Shown here piece by piece: positions 40,088 to 48,915 of a DNA stretch of 64,000 nucleotides. Source of the stretch: Halarsenatibacter silvermanii (GTDB taxonomy: Bacteria > Bacillota > Halanaerobiia > Halanaerobiales > Halarsenatibacteraceae); assembly GCF_900103135.1 (NCBI RefSeq), contig NZ_FNGO01000013.1, positions 1 to 64,000 of the forward strand. Reading direction: 5' to 3'. Below the pieces are notes generated by a model. That model was not told the DNA's origin. It ran no database searches and worked only from the letters and a program-made list of their open reading frames with translations. The position numbers were made by a program, and so were the translations under genes. The stretch's first letter is position 1; every line of letters starts with the position of its first letter.

Positions 40088-40834
40088 TTACTCCACCTCC
40101 TCGATATCTTTGAAGATGCCCAGTTCATATTTGGGCAGCATATTTTCTTCCAGCCACTTCATGGCCTTTTTGGGGTCTGCTCCCCAGTTGGTGGGGCAGG
40201 TGGAGAGAACTTCCACCATGGTAAACCCTTTTTTCTCGTGCTGCAGACGGAAGGCTTTTTTGATGGCTTTTCTGGATTTTCTTATATTTTTGGAATCATG
40301 CATCGATACGCGGGCTAGATAGGCCGGCCCATCCAGTTCGGCCAGCATTTCGGTCATCCTGATGGGATTGCCGGTTTTTTCCTTATTGCGGCCGGTCTGA
40401 GTTGTGGTCGTCTTCTGATTTTCCAGCGTGGTAGGGGCCATCTGTCCACCGGTCATACCGTAAATAGCGTTGTTGATAAAGATTATGGTGATGTTCTCGC
40501 CCCGATTGGCAGCATGCACTGTTTCGGCTGTACCTATAGAAGCCAGATCACCATCTCCCTGATAGGTGAAGACAGTTTTATCGGGATGAACTCTTTTTAC
40601 ACCGGTGGCCACCGCCGGCGCCCGTCCGTGGGCCGCAACCTGGAAATCACAATCAAAATAATCATAGGCCAGAACGGAACAACCGACCGGGGCTATGCCG
40701 ATGGTCTCCTCTCTGACATCGAACTCGTCCAGAACTTCGGCCACCAGGCGATGGGTTATACCGTGAGTGCAGCCCGGACAGTAATGAAAATTCTCATCGG
40801 TAAGAGATTCAGGTCTGCCTGCTACTTTTTCCAT
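40088..40834 (-). CDS. vorA: 2-oxoacid:ferredoxin oxidoreductase, beta subunit (TPP-binding)
   Basis: Thiamine-diphosphate subunit, 248 residues. HYCPGCTHGITHRLVAEVL (Fe-S/TPP region), FTYQGDGDLASIGTAETVHAANRGENIT (TPP-Mg motif GDGD...N) and NNAIYGMTGGQMAPTT. ATG 40834 behind GAGGGGTGA is preferred to GTG 40843. It abuts the gamma subunit with no gap. Forms the VOR heterotetramer with alpha, gamma and the ferredoxin-like subunit. Confidence 0.92.
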   Translation of the reverse strand: MEKVAGRPESLTDENFHYCPGCTHGITHRLVAEVLDEFDVREETIGIAPVGCSVLAYDYFDCDFQVAAHGRAPAVATGVKRVHPDKTVFTYQGDGDLASIGTAETVHAANRGENITIIFINNAIYGMTGGQMAPTTLENQKTTTTQTGRNKEKTGNPIRMTEMLAELDGPAYLARVSMHDSKNIRKSRKAIKKAFRLQHEKKGFTMVEVLSTCPTNWGADPKKAMKWLEENMLPKYELGIFKDIEEVE

Positions 40835-40835
40835 A

Positions 40836-41897
40836 TTATTCACCCCTCATTTCCTTTATCTTATCGGCGATCTCTTCGATTCCAGGAATTACGCCTCCGC
40901 AGCGGCCGTAAAATTCAACCGGCCTGCGCTTCCCGGCGATTCTTTTCACATCTTCTAACATCTGACCTGCGTTCATCTCTACGGTTAGAAATTCTTCAGC
41001 ATCGTGGCTGAGCTCTTCGAGCCTATCCTCGGGATAGGGGAAAAGCGTTACAGGGCGAAATAATCCGGCCCTGATGCCTTCTTCTTCCCGCACCTTATCG
41101 ATGGCGCTGATACAGATGCGGGCGGTTGTGCCAAAGGCCACCAGAATAATATCGGCATCTTCGGTTTTATACTCGTCGTAGCGGACCTCTTCTTCGCGCA
41201 TCCGGCTGTACTTTTCCTGAATTTTAATATTGAGATCCTCAAGCACCGAAGCATCGAGCGAGAGCGAGGTTATTTTGTTGCGATCACGGCCGGAGGTTCC
41301 ATCGGTCGCCCATTCCTTTCTGGGCAGATTATCCGGATCAATTTCTTCCTCGAATTCCACCGGCTCCATCATCTGTCCTATCATTCCATCTCCTAAAATC
41401 ATCATGGGATTGCGATATTTATCGGCCATCTCGAAGGCGACATAGGTTAAATCGACCAGCTCCTGCACTGAATAAGGAGCCAGCACCCCCAGCTTTATAT
41501 CGCCGTGGGCCAGTCCTTTGGTGGCCTGAAAATAATCGGACTGCGAGGGCTGTATGCCGCCCAATCCGGGACCACCCCGCATCATATTCACTATCACCGA
41601 CGGCAGCTGCGAGCCCACCAGGTAAGAAATTCCCTCAGCTTTTAAACTTATACCGGGGCTGGATGAGGAGGTCATCACCCGGGCACCGGCACCTGCCGCT
41701 CCGTGAACCATGTTGATGGCCGCCACTTCGCTCTCGGCCTGCAGATATTCGCCGCCTACCTCGGGCATCCGGCGGGACATGTATTCAGGTATGTCATTTT
41801 GAGGAGTTATCGGATAACCGAAAAAATATCGACAGCCGGCCTTGATCGCCGCTTCGGCTACAGCTTCGTTTCCTTTCATCAAAAGCTTTTCTGACAT
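40836..41897 (-). CDS. vorB: 2-oxoacid:ferredoxin oxidoreductase, alpha subunit (VorB type)
   Basis: Pyrimidine-binding subunit of 3-methyl-2-oxobutanoate:ferredoxin oxidoreductase, 353 residues. GNEAVAEAAIKAGCRYFFGYPITPQNDIPEYM at the start, MTSSSSPGISLKAEGISY, and GPGLGGIQPSQSDYFQATKG, the last typical of VorB. Converts branched 2-oxoacids plus CoA to acyl-CoA, CO2 and reduced ferredoxin. Confidence 0.92.
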   Translation of the reverse strand: MSEKLLMKGNEAVAEAAIKAGCRYFFGYPITPQNDIPEYMSRRMPEVGGEYLQAESEVAAINMVHGAAGAGARVMTSSSSPGISLKAEGISYLVGSQLPSVIVNMMRGGPGLGGIQPSQSDYFQATKGLAHGDIKLGVLAPYSVQELVDLTYVAFEMADKYRNPMMILGDGMIGQMMEPVEFEEEIDPDNLPRKEWATDGTSGRDRNKITSLSLDASVLEDLNIKIQEKYSRMREEEVRYDEYKTEDADIILVAFGTTARICISAIDKVREEEGIRAGLFRPVTLFPYPEDRLEELSHDAEEFLTVEMNAGQMLEDVKRIAGKRRPVEFYGRCGGVIPGIEEIADKIKEMRGE

Positions 41898-41945
41898 TTT
41901 TTACCCTCCCTCATATTCTATAAATTCTTTTTAGCTTAACTGCTG

Positions 41946-42167
41946 TTATTCCTTATAAATTTCAATGCAGACATCGGGACATATCTGGTAGCAGAGAGTG
42001 CAGCTGGTGCAATCCTCCTGATCTTCATCATCGACTTCCGCGGGATGATAACCCTGGTTGTTGATGCGGTCTTCGGCCATGCTGATAATTTCGACCGGAC
42101 AGACATCTGTGCAGAGCTCACAGCCTTTACAGCATTCATCATCGATCACAACTTTTTTATTCTCCAC
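41946..42167 (-). CDS. VOR ferredoxin-type subunit, two [4Fe-4S]
   Basis: A 73-residue ferredoxin-like delta subunit with two clusters: CKGCELCTDVCPVE and CTSCTLCYQICPDV. It passes electrons from the TPP site of VOR to ferredoxin. First of the four VOR genes, 26 bases after buk. Confidence 0.93.
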   Translation of the reverse strand: MENKKVVIDDECCKGCELCTDVCPVEIISMAEDRINNQGYHPAEVDDEDQEDCTSCTLCYQICPDVCIEIYKE

Positions 42168-42193
42168 GGCTAAATTCCTCCTCGAAGGATTAT

Positions 42194-43282
42194 TTATTCG
42201 TACTGGCGGGCGGATTCCTGTCCCATTAACACCCGATTGGCTCCTTCAGCCAGCGATTTCATCTCCTCTTCTCCGGGATAAAGGTGAACGGGAGCTATAA
42301 ATTCAACCCGTTCTTCGACCCCGCTGACAAAATCTGAAGAATGAGCTATGCCGCCGGTGAGCAAAATTGCTTCGACCGGCTCTTCGGCAGCCGGGGCCAG
42401 CGAAGCTATCTCCTTGGCCACCTGATAAACCATGGCATCAAATACCAGCTTTGCCTCATCATCTCCTTCGGCTGCTCTTTTTTCAACCTCTTTCATGTCG
42501 TTGGTGCCCAGATAACCCATCACTCCGGATTCTCCGGTCAGCTTCTGCTTCATTTCCGTTTCATCGAGCCCGCTGGAAAGGCAGAACATGGCCAGATCCA
42601 GCGCCGGAAGCGTCCCGGCTCTGTTGGGGGTGAAGGGGCCTTCGCCGGCCAGAGCGTTGTTCACGTCTGTGACCTTCCCCTTTTCGTGCAGCCCGACCGA
42701 AATACCTCCGCCCAGATGGGCTGCGATGATAGTGATCTCATCATAATTTTTGTTCTTTTCGGCTGCATACTTTCTGGCCACCGCTTTCTGATTTAGGGCG
42801 TGAAAAATGCTGCGTCTTTCCAGTTCGGGCATGCCTGAAATACGGGCTACAGGCTTCATCTCGTCCACAACCACGGGATCGACAATATAGGGTTCTGCCC
42901 CGGATTTTTCGGCCAGCTCATAGGCGAGAATGCCGCCCAGATTGCTGGCGTGTTCTCCCTGTCGACCGGATTTCAAGTCGGAAAGCATGGCCTCGTTGAC
43001 TGCATAGGTGCCGCCGGGTATCGGCTTCAAAAGCCCTCCCCGACCGACGACTGCAGCGAGGTTTTCGAGCTCTATCTCCGATTCTTCGATAAAATCTGTG
43101 ATGTATTCAAGCCGCAGATCTTTTTGCTCTACCACCGAGTCAAAACTTTCCAGTTCCTGACTATCATGCTCGATAGTTCGGCTCATAATCTCCCGCACGC
43201 CGGAACTGTCACCAGCAAAAAAAGCTATCTTGCTGGATGTCGAACCGGGGTTTACTGCCAGAATTTTTTGCTCGTCGTTCAT
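42194..43282 (-). CDS. buk: Butyrate kinase
   Basis: Acyl kinase of the ASKHA fold, 362 residues, making ATP from butyryl- or branched acyl-phosphates. NPGSTSSKIAFF (phosphate-1), AAHLGGGISVGLHEKG, and GEGPFTPNRAGTLP are characteristic. In this operon its likely natural substrates are isobutyryl-, isovaleryl- and 2-methylbutyryl-phosphate. It is 14 bases after the upstream dehydrogenase gene. Confidence 0.95.
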   Translation of the reverse strand: MNDEQKILAVNPGSTSSKIAFFAGDSSGVREIMSRTIEHDSQELESFDSVVEQKDLRLEYITDFIEESEIELENLAAVVGRGGLLKPIPGGTYAVNEAMLSDLKSGRQGEHASNLGGILAYELAEKSGAEPYIVDPVVVDEMKPVARISGMPELERRSIFHALNQKAVARKYAAEKNKNYDEITIIAAHLGGGISVGLHEKGKVTDVNNALAGEGPFTPNRAGTLPALDLAMFCLSSGLDETEMKQKLTGESGVMGYLGTNDMKEVEKRAAEGDDEAKLVFDAMVYQVAKEIASLAPAAEEPVEAILLTGGIAHSSDFVSGVEERVEFIAPVHLYPGEEEMKSLAEGANRVLMGQESARQYE

Positions 43283-43296
43283 AACAATCCCTGCCT

Positions 43297-44361
43297 TTAT
43301 CTGGTGATGTGATTGCAGCGGACATTTTTTATTCTTTCGATTCTTTCTTCGGCCATGATGTCCGCAGCTTTATGGGTTGGTATATTATCGCGACTGCTGA
43401 TCTTAAATATTTTGCGCATTCTATCATATATCCCGGCCGCCGTATCCAGAGCTTCTTCTCGATCATAACCTTTCATTTCATGGTAGACGTTGATGAGACC
43501 GCCGGCATTGCTGACATAATCAGGAGCATAGAGTATATCCTTATCATCGAGTATGCTGCTGTGGCGATCCTCTGCCAGTATATTGTTGGCCCCGCCACAG
43601 ACTATATCACATCTGAGTTCCGGAATGGTCTCATCGTTTATAACCCCGCCCAGCGCGGAGGGAGAGAATATATCGCAGTCCACTCCATAAATTTCTTCCG
43701 GATCGACCGCCTCAGCCTGAAATTCCTCCTGGACTTTTTTGGCCTTATCTTCATCGATATCGGTAACAACCAGCTCTGCTCCGGCCTCAAAGAGGTTCTG
43801 ACAGAGATAATAACCGACGCTGCCCACGCCCTGAACGGCCACAGTTTTACCGGATAAATCGGTGCTGCCGTAAACCTCCTCGGCGCTGGCCTTCATGGCC
43901 TGGATGACTCCAAAGGCGGTTACCGGAGATGGGTCGCCGCTGATGCTGGGAAGTCCCACCACATGATCGGTCTCCTGATTGACAATGGCCATGTCGTCGA
44001 CGCTGGTGTTGACATCCACGGCGGTGATATATCTTCCCTGCAGGCTCTGGACATAGCGCCCAAAAGCCCTCCAGAGCTCCTCGCTTTTATCCTCTCCGGC
44101 ATCACCGATTATGACAGCCTTACCGCCGCCCAGATTCAGGCCAGCCGCGGCAGCTTTATAGGTCATTCCCTCTGCCAGCCGCATGACATCTTTTATGGCT
44201 TCATCCTCGGTATCATACTGCAGCATTCTGGTGCCGCCTAAAGCCGGCCCCAGAGTTGTATCATGTATGCAGATGATCGCCTTCAGGCCGGAGGTTTTAT
44301 CGTAGTTAAAGACCAGCTGCTCATAATCTTTTTCTTCCATCCAGTTGAAAACCTGAGACAT
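43297..44361 (-). CDS. Leucine/valine-type amino acid dehydrogenase (second paralog)
   Basis: NAD-dependent Glu/Leu/Phe/Val dehydrogenase family, 354 residues. Dimerisation domain with GPALGGTRMLQYD (about 41-53), catalytic Lys in LNLGGGKAVIIG (about 79), ITAVDVNTSVDDM, and a Rossmann domain VAVQGVGSVGYYLCQNL. Oxidative deamination of branched amino acids to 2-oxoacids is predicted. It differs from the 45393-46478 paralog in the substrate-lid region (VNTSVDDM versus VGTQPEDF), so the two may prefer different amino acids. Confidence 0.9.
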   Translation of the reverse strand: MSQVFNWMEEKDYEQLVFNYDKTSGLKAIICIHDTTLGPALGGTRMLQYDTEDEAIKDVMRLAEGMTYKAAAAGLNLGGGKAVIIGDAGEDKSEELWRAFGRYVQSLQGRYITAVDVNTSVDDMAIVNQETDHVVGLPSISGDPSPVTAFGVIQAMKASAEEVYGSTDLSGKTVAVQGVGSVGYYLCQNLFEAGAELVVTDIDEDKAKKVQEEFQAEAVDPEEIYGVDCDIFSPSALGGVINDETIPELRCDIVCGGANNILAEDRHSSILDDKDILYAPDYVSNAGGLINVYHEMKGYDREEALDTAAGIYDRMRKIFKISSRDNIPTHKAADIMAEERIERIKNVRCNHITR

Positions 44362-44419
44362 TTTTGACCCCTCCTTTAATTATTGGGTCTTCTCCATATC
44401 AGCTGTTTCGGGGAAGAGC

Positions 44420-45373
44420 CTAATTTTTGACCTCAGTTTGAGCCACCAGCTTGGCCAGAGCGATAGAGTTGAATTTTGTTTCGGCTGAATCTGCCCGGGA
44501 GGACACGACCGCCGGAACCTCAGCCCCCATGACCACGCTGGCCGCTCTGACTTCACCGTAATAAATCAGGGCTTTGTAGAGCACATTGCCGACCTCGATA
44601 TTGGGAACTAATAAAATGTCAGCCCTGCCCGCCACCGGACTCTCGATACCTTTGTGTTCGGCGGCTTCTTTAGAAATTGCATTATCGAGGGCCAGAGGTC
44701 CATCGACAGTACAATCGGCCAGCTGACCTCTATCGGACATTTTGCTCAAAATAGCGGCTTCTTCGGTAACCGGCATATTATCATTGACTTTTTCCACCGC
44801 TGCCAGCGGAGCCACCCGCGGGTTTTCCAGCCCGGCTCTGCGGGCCAGTTCGACCGAGTTTCTGATTATGTCGGCTTTTTCAGCCAGCGAAGGCGATATA
44901 TTCATGCCGGCATCGGATAAAAACACCATTTTTCGACCGAATTTATTCAGCTCCATAAGCGTCACCAGGCTTAAAAGCCGGTCCGTTTTGAAACCGTATC
45001 GACTGTCGAGGAAAGATCTCAAAATCAGGCTGGTGCCGAGAAGACCCTTCATGGGGAAGTCCGCCTCACCCCGGGCCACGCGTTCAACCGCATTATCGGC
45101 TGCCTTTTTTTTGCTGTCGACGCCGATGATCTCAAAGGAGCCGGGTTCCGCTCCCAGCTCTCTCAAAAACGCGGCAATCTTCTCCTCATCGCCGATTAGC
45201 ACCGGTTCTATGATCCCTTTCTCGGCCGCTCTCAGCACAGCTTCGAGCACAACTTTATCGCCGGCGGCCGCTACTGTCATGCGGGCTGCCGGTTTCTCCG
45301 CTGCCTCCTGAATCAGTTCATTCATATCCTCGTACATTTTATCCCTTATCTGGCTTTTGTTATTCCCGGACAT
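44420..45373 (-). CDS. ptb: Phosphate butyryltransferase
   Basis: Converts acyl-CoA plus phosphate to acyl-phosphate, 317 residues of the PTA/PTB family. RMTVAAAGDKVVLEA at the N-terminus, GLLGTSLILRSFLD, LVTLMELNKFGRKMVFLSDAGMNISP and VGNVLYKALIYYG are typical. It works with Buk to make ATP. It is flanked by the two dehydrogenase paralogs. Confidence 0.94.
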   Translation of the reverse strand: MSGNNKSQIRDKMYEDMNELIQEAAEKPAARMTVAAAGDKVVLEAVLRAAEKGIIEPVLIGDEEKIAAFLRELGAEPGSFEIIGVDSKKKAADNAVERVARGEADFPMKGLLGTSLILRSFLDSRYGFKTDRLLSLVTLMELNKFGRKMVFLSDAGMNISPSLAEKADIIRNSVELARRAGLENPRVAPLAAVEKVNDNMPVTEEAAILSKMSDRGQLADCTVDGPLALDNAISKEAAEHKGIESPVAGRADILLVPNIEVGNVLYKALIYYGEVRAASVVMGAEVPAVVSSRADSAETKFNSIALAKLVAQTEVKN

Positions 45374-45392
45374 TGATGACCTCCTGTTTTTA

Positions 45393-46478
45393 TCAGTCCA
45401 AGTTTAGCTCTCCTTTGCCTATCGTCCTGGTAACCTTAATTTTTTCCATCCTATTTTCGGCCAGCCTGCGGGCGGCCTGATCGGTGGGTATGTCTCTTTC
45501 ATCAGCCAGTTCGAAGATATTCAAAAGCTGATCATAGATGCGCTCTGTCTTTTTCATCATTCTCTCCTGATCAAAGCCGTCGGGTTCGAGCTCATCGCAG
45601 ACAAGTATCATACCGCCGGCATTGATGACAAAATCGGGAGCGTAGAGAATATCTTTTTCCCTCAACTTATGGCCAAAATTCTCTTCAGCCAGGACATTGT
45701 TGGCAGCTCCCGCTATGATATCGCACTTAAACCTCTCGATGGTATCCTCATTGACCACCGCCCCTAATGCATTGGGCGAGAAAATATCGCAGTCAACATC
45801 ATAAATCTCCTCCGGTTCGACGATCTCGACGCCCAGCCCCGAGGCTCTTTTTATCCTCTCGCTGGAGACATCAGTGCCGATAACTTCTGCTCCTTCATCC
45901 TGCAGATGCTTAATCAGTTTGAAACCGACCTTCCCCAGGCCCTGAACTGCAATCTTCTTTCCCTCCAGGCTTTTCTCTCCATAAAGGTACTGACAGCAGG
46001 CCTTGAGACCGAGATATGTCCCGTAAGCTGTGGGAACAGAGGAGTCTCCACCGCCGCCGTACTCTTCCGGCAGCGCCCCCACATAGGGGGTCTCCTTTCT
46101 CATCAGGACAAAGTCTTCAGGTTGAGTGCCCACATCGGTCCCGGTGATATAACGACCGTTCAAAGCATCGATATAACGGCCCAGGGCGCGAAAAAGACCT
46201 TCGGTGCGGTGTGTTTCGGGATCGCCCCAGATAACTGTCTTGCCGCCGCCGAAGTCCTCGCCGGCTACAGCCGACTTATAGGTCATACCCCGGGACAACC
46301 TGATCACATCTTCAACAGCCTGCTCCTCGCTTTCATAATCCAGCATTCTGCAGCCGCCCAGAGCTGGCCCCAAAATTGTGTTATTGATGCCTATAATTCC
46401 CTTCAGATCATTTTCGTTCTCCTGCACGAATATCAGCTGTTCCTGGTCATTTTCTTCCATCTTCTCAAAAATACCCAC
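45393..46478 (-). CDS. Leucine/valine-type amino acid dehydrogenase (first paralog)
   Basis: First gene of the operon, 361 residues. GPALGGCRMLDYE, catalytic Lys in EDFGGGKTVIWG, TGTDVGTQPEDF, Rossmann IAVQGLGKVGFKLIKHL. Predicted NAD-linked deamination of branched or related amino acids. The start is GTG 46478, with GGGGGGAT 4 bases upstream; the longer frame to 46535 runs into the leader and is rejected. The sigma-54 promoter at 46628-46643 gives a leader of about 139 bases. Confidence 0.9.
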   Translation of the reverse strand: MGIFEKMEENDQEQLIFVQENENDLKGIIGINNTILGPALGGCRMLDYESEEQAVEDVIRLSRGMTYKSAVAGEDFGGGKTVIWGDPETHRTEGLFRALGRYIDALNGRYITGTDVGTQPEDFVLMRKETPYVGALPEEYGGGGDSSVPTAYGTYLGLKACCQYLYGEKSLEGKKIAVQGLGKVGFKLIKHLQDEGAEVIGTDVSSERIKRASGLGVEIVEPEEIYDVDCDIFSPNALGAVVNEDTIERFKCDIIAGAANNVLAEENFGHKLREKDILYAPDFVINAGGMILVCDELEPDGFDQERMMKKTERIYDQLLNIFELADERDIPTDQAARRLAENRMEKIKVTRTIGKGELNLD

Positions 46479-46627
46479 AGCAATCCCCCCGGATGAAAAA
46501 CATTTTTTATTCTTGAAAATATGGAGAAAGACCATAAATATTGGATCTTCCTGTCTTCAGCTGGCAAATAGGTGTTTAAAAAATTGCGCGGGAAAAGTCG
46601 ACCTGGATGCTGCTCATTTAATTAGCA

Positions 46628-46643
46628 TGCAAGCTTCATGCCA
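46628..46643 (-). promoter_or_regulatory. Sigma-54 (-24/-12) promoter of the fermentation operon
   Basis: On the - strand: TGGCATG-AAGC-TTGCA matches TGGCACG-N4-TTGCW except one base. GG and GC are at the right distance. Predicted start near 46617, 139 bases before the GTG of the first dehydrogenase. The next upstream gene encodes a sigma-54 activator. Confidence 0.85.
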
Positions 46644-46802
46644 AAAGGCCGGAAAGAAAATACCCATAAGCTTTCAGAGGTAAATTTGCTGGACAACAGG
46701 AAAAAAGTCCAGACATAAGGGAGTTAAAAGCTGGAGAAGGGAAAATTTTGTTACAAAAATCCATCACAGGGGACAAAGTTCTTCCGATCGGCTGTATTTA
46801 AG

Positions 46803-46886
46803 CCTGAAAAAGCCTGAATAAACGGTAATTAAACCTGAAAAGATGTGCAGACCTGAAAATCCTTGCAGGCATGTTCTTTCAGGTTT
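46803..46886 (-). promoter_or_regulatory. Repeated CCTGAAA motif, candidate enhancer (UAS) for the sigma-54 activator
   Basis: CCTGAAAA or a close variant occurs at 46803-46810, 46813-46820, 46834-46841 and 46852-46859, plus an inverted TTTCAGG at 46877-46883. AAACCTGAAA (46831-46840) and TTTCAGGTTT (46877-46886) make a perfect 10-bp inverted repeat. Start-to-start spacings are 10, 21 and 18 bases, close to one or two helical turns. The array is 160-245 bases upstream of the -24/-12 promoter, the usual place for enhancer-binding protein sites. Confidence 0.6.
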
Positions 46887-46920
46887 TCAATTATAAATTA
46901 TGGGCTGGCTGATAACCCGG

Positions 46921-48690
46921 TCAATCGATACCGTATTTATCCATCTTATAATAGAGACTGCGAACGGATATGCCGAGTTTCTCGGCTGCTTTTTTGCGGC
47001 TGCCCTCGGTGCTGTTCAAAGCTTCGATGATTAAATTTTTCTCGGTCTCGTCCATAATTTCTTTGAGGGAGCGATCCTCCAGCGAGGAGGGAATTCTATC
47101 GGTGGCTGCTTCCGGGGGTTGATCTCTTATTTCCAGTCCGGGCAGATGTTCCGGCCTGATAATCTCTTCTTCCATCTGCATATGAATCATGGCCTGGCCG
47201 ATAACATTTTCCAGCTCTCTGACATTACCCGGCCAGTGATATTCGGTAAGCTTTTCGATCACCTCAGATGTGCAATCCTCAACCGCCCGGCCGTACTCCT
47301 GATTGAACTTTCTGATGATATTGTGAACCAGCGGGGGAATATCTTCCTTTCTTTCCCGCAGAGGTGGGATGGTCAGAGGAAAGACATTGAGCCTGTAGTA
47401 GAGATCTTCTCTGAATTCGCCCTTCTGTACAGCTCTTTCCAGATTCACATTGGTGGCCATAATCATCCGCACATCGACGTTGAGTGGATGAGTGCCGCCG
47501 ACCCGGATTATCTCCTTTTCCTGCAGAACCCTGAGGAGTTTGATCTGCAGGTTTTTGCTGATCTTGCCGATCTCATCCAGAAATATTGTTCCGCCGTCAG
47601 CTTCCTCAAACAGTCCTTTTTTGCCACCCTCTTTTGCTCCGGTAAAAGCTCCTTCCTCATAGCCAAAAAGTTCGCTTTCCAGAAGATTATCGGCCAGCGA
47701 ATTGCAGTTAACCCTGACAAATTTATAATCGCCGCGATCGCTCCTGTTGTGGATGGCGTGGGCGAATAATTCTTTGCCCGTGCCGCTTTCTCCTCGCAAA
47801 AGCACGGTGGCCGGAGTGCGCGAGGCTTTTTTGGCCCTGTTTATGACAGCCCGCATGGTGTCGCTGCTGCCGACGATATCCTCAAAACTGTACCGGGCCT
47901 GGAGTTCTCTCAGCTTCCTTTTGGCTTCGTCCAGCTCCCTCGTCAGCCGTTTTATCTGGGAAACATCGTGAATTACTCCCACGCTTCCCTTGAGTTCGCC
48001 ATCAACTTTTATAGGGGCTACATCGACTATGACCTCTTTTTTCTGCGGCCCCACCTTAAGCCTTTCTCCCCTCACGGGTTCTTCGGTTTCCAGCACCTGA
48101 TAGTGCATACTCTCGCCCTCGGCAATATCTACATCGGCCGGTTTGCCGATCACATCCTCCTCGGTAAGACCTGTAAGTCGTGTATAGGCCGGATTTATCA
48201 GTATGCCCTGGCCATCACTGTCAACCACCGAGATGGCGTCCTGAGTGGAGTTGATTATGGCTTTCAGCATGCTCCTGACTTCCTTTAAGTCGGTGATCTC
48301 CTCGGCCAGTTCCACCACCTCGGTTTTGTCGCGGAAAACTGCCGCCGCTCCGATTATCTCGCCATTTTGATCTCTAACCGGAACTCTGTTGGTCACTATG
48401 GTTATATCGCCCACTTCCTGGGTTTTCTGCAGCTCAGCCCTGCCGCTTTCCAGGATAATATGGAGGCGGGTGTTGGGAATGACATCTCTGACATGTCTGT
48501 TGAGCACTTCCTGGCGGGGGATCTGCAGAATTTTCTCAGCAGCCTGATTGTACAACTCCACCCGATAATCGCTGTCGATAGCTATCATGCCATCATGGGT
48601 GGAATTGATGATAACATCTTTTTTTAAATTTTCTCTCCTCAACCTCTCGAGTTCTTCCTGGAGATTCAGGATTTTTTTGGATTCGGCCAT
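46921..48690 (-). CDS. Sigma-54-dependent activator with PAS domains (BkdR-like)
   Basis: Enhancer-binding regulator of 589 residues. Two PAS sensor domains (about 25-130 and 145-250, with NSTHDGMIAIDSDYRVELYN and NSTQDAISVVDSDGQG), AAA+ domain with Walker A GESGTGKELFAHAIH (about 300), the sigma-54-contacting ESELFGYEEGAFTGA (GAFTGA), and a C-terminal Fis-type HTH (RKKAAEKLGISVRSLYYKMDKYGID). It is upstream of, and codirectional with, the branched-chain fermentation operon, which has a -24/-12 promoter. The PAS ligand is unknown. BkdR of Bacillus is the functional analogue. Confidence 0.92.
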   Translation of the reverse strand: MAESKKILNLQEELERLRRENLKKDVIINSTHDGMIAIDSDYRVELYNQAAEKILQIPRQEVLNRHVRDVIPNTRLHIILESGRAELQKTQEVGDITIVTNRVPVRDQNGEIIGAAAVFRDKTEVVELAEEITDLKEVRSMLKAIINSTQDAISVVDSDGQGILINPAYTRLTGLTEEDVIGKPADVDIAEGESMHYQVLETEEPVRGERLKVGPQKKEVIVDVAPIKVDGELKGSVGVIHDVSQIKRLTRELDEAKRKLRELQARYSFEDIVGSSDTMRAVINRAKKASRTPATVLLRGESGTGKELFAHAIHNRSDRGDYKFVRVNCNSLADNLLESELFGYEEGAFTGAKEGGKKGLFEEADGGTIFLDEIGKISKNLQIKLLRVLQEKEIIRVGGTHPLNVDVRMIMATNVNLERAVQKGEFREDLYYRLNVFPLTIPPLRERKEDIPPLVHNIIRKFNQEYGRAVEDCTSEVIEKLTEYHWPGNVRELENVIGQAMIHMQMEEEIIRPEHLPGLEIRDQPPEAATDRIPSSLEDRSLKEIMDETEKNLIIEALNSTEGSRKKAAEKLGISVRSLYYKMDKYGID

Positions 48691-48740
48691 AATTTACCCC
48701 CTGTCAACCGGAGCGGTTTTAAGGCCTGAATTTTCCGATT

Positions 48741-48754
48741 TTATGATATCATAA
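48741..48754. promoter_or_regulatory. Perfect 14-bp palindrome upstream of the sigma-54 activator
   Basis: TTATGATATCATAA is fully self-complementary and lies 51 bases before the activator start. A CCTGAA copy (48725-48730) like those in the UAS is nearby. It could be an operator for autoregulation or for another repressor. Confidence 0.45.
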
Positions 48755-48858
48755 GGATGATGTATAGTAAAATTAATGAGTTTACAGACTCTTGAGCATC
48801 TGCTGATCGAGAGCATCAAGAAGGTTGCAGGCATCAACGAAGCACACAGATTAAGCGA

Positions 48859-48881
48859 TAAAAGCCGCCCCGGAGGGCGGC
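48859..48881 (-). terminator. Terminator of argF
   Basis: On the - strand GCCGCCC (48875-48881) and GGGCGGC (48864-48870) form a 7-bp GC stem with a 4-base loop, followed by TTTTAT. It is 35 bases after the argF stop. Confidence 0.88.
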
Positions 48882-48915
48882 CATTATCGAAAAAGCTAGA
48901 ATATAACTTCTCCAA

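Noticed and set aside
46831-46886. 10-bp inverted repeat read as a terminator of the sigma-54 activator
   Set aside because: The loop is 36 bases and no T-run follows; the direct repeats fit regulator sites better.
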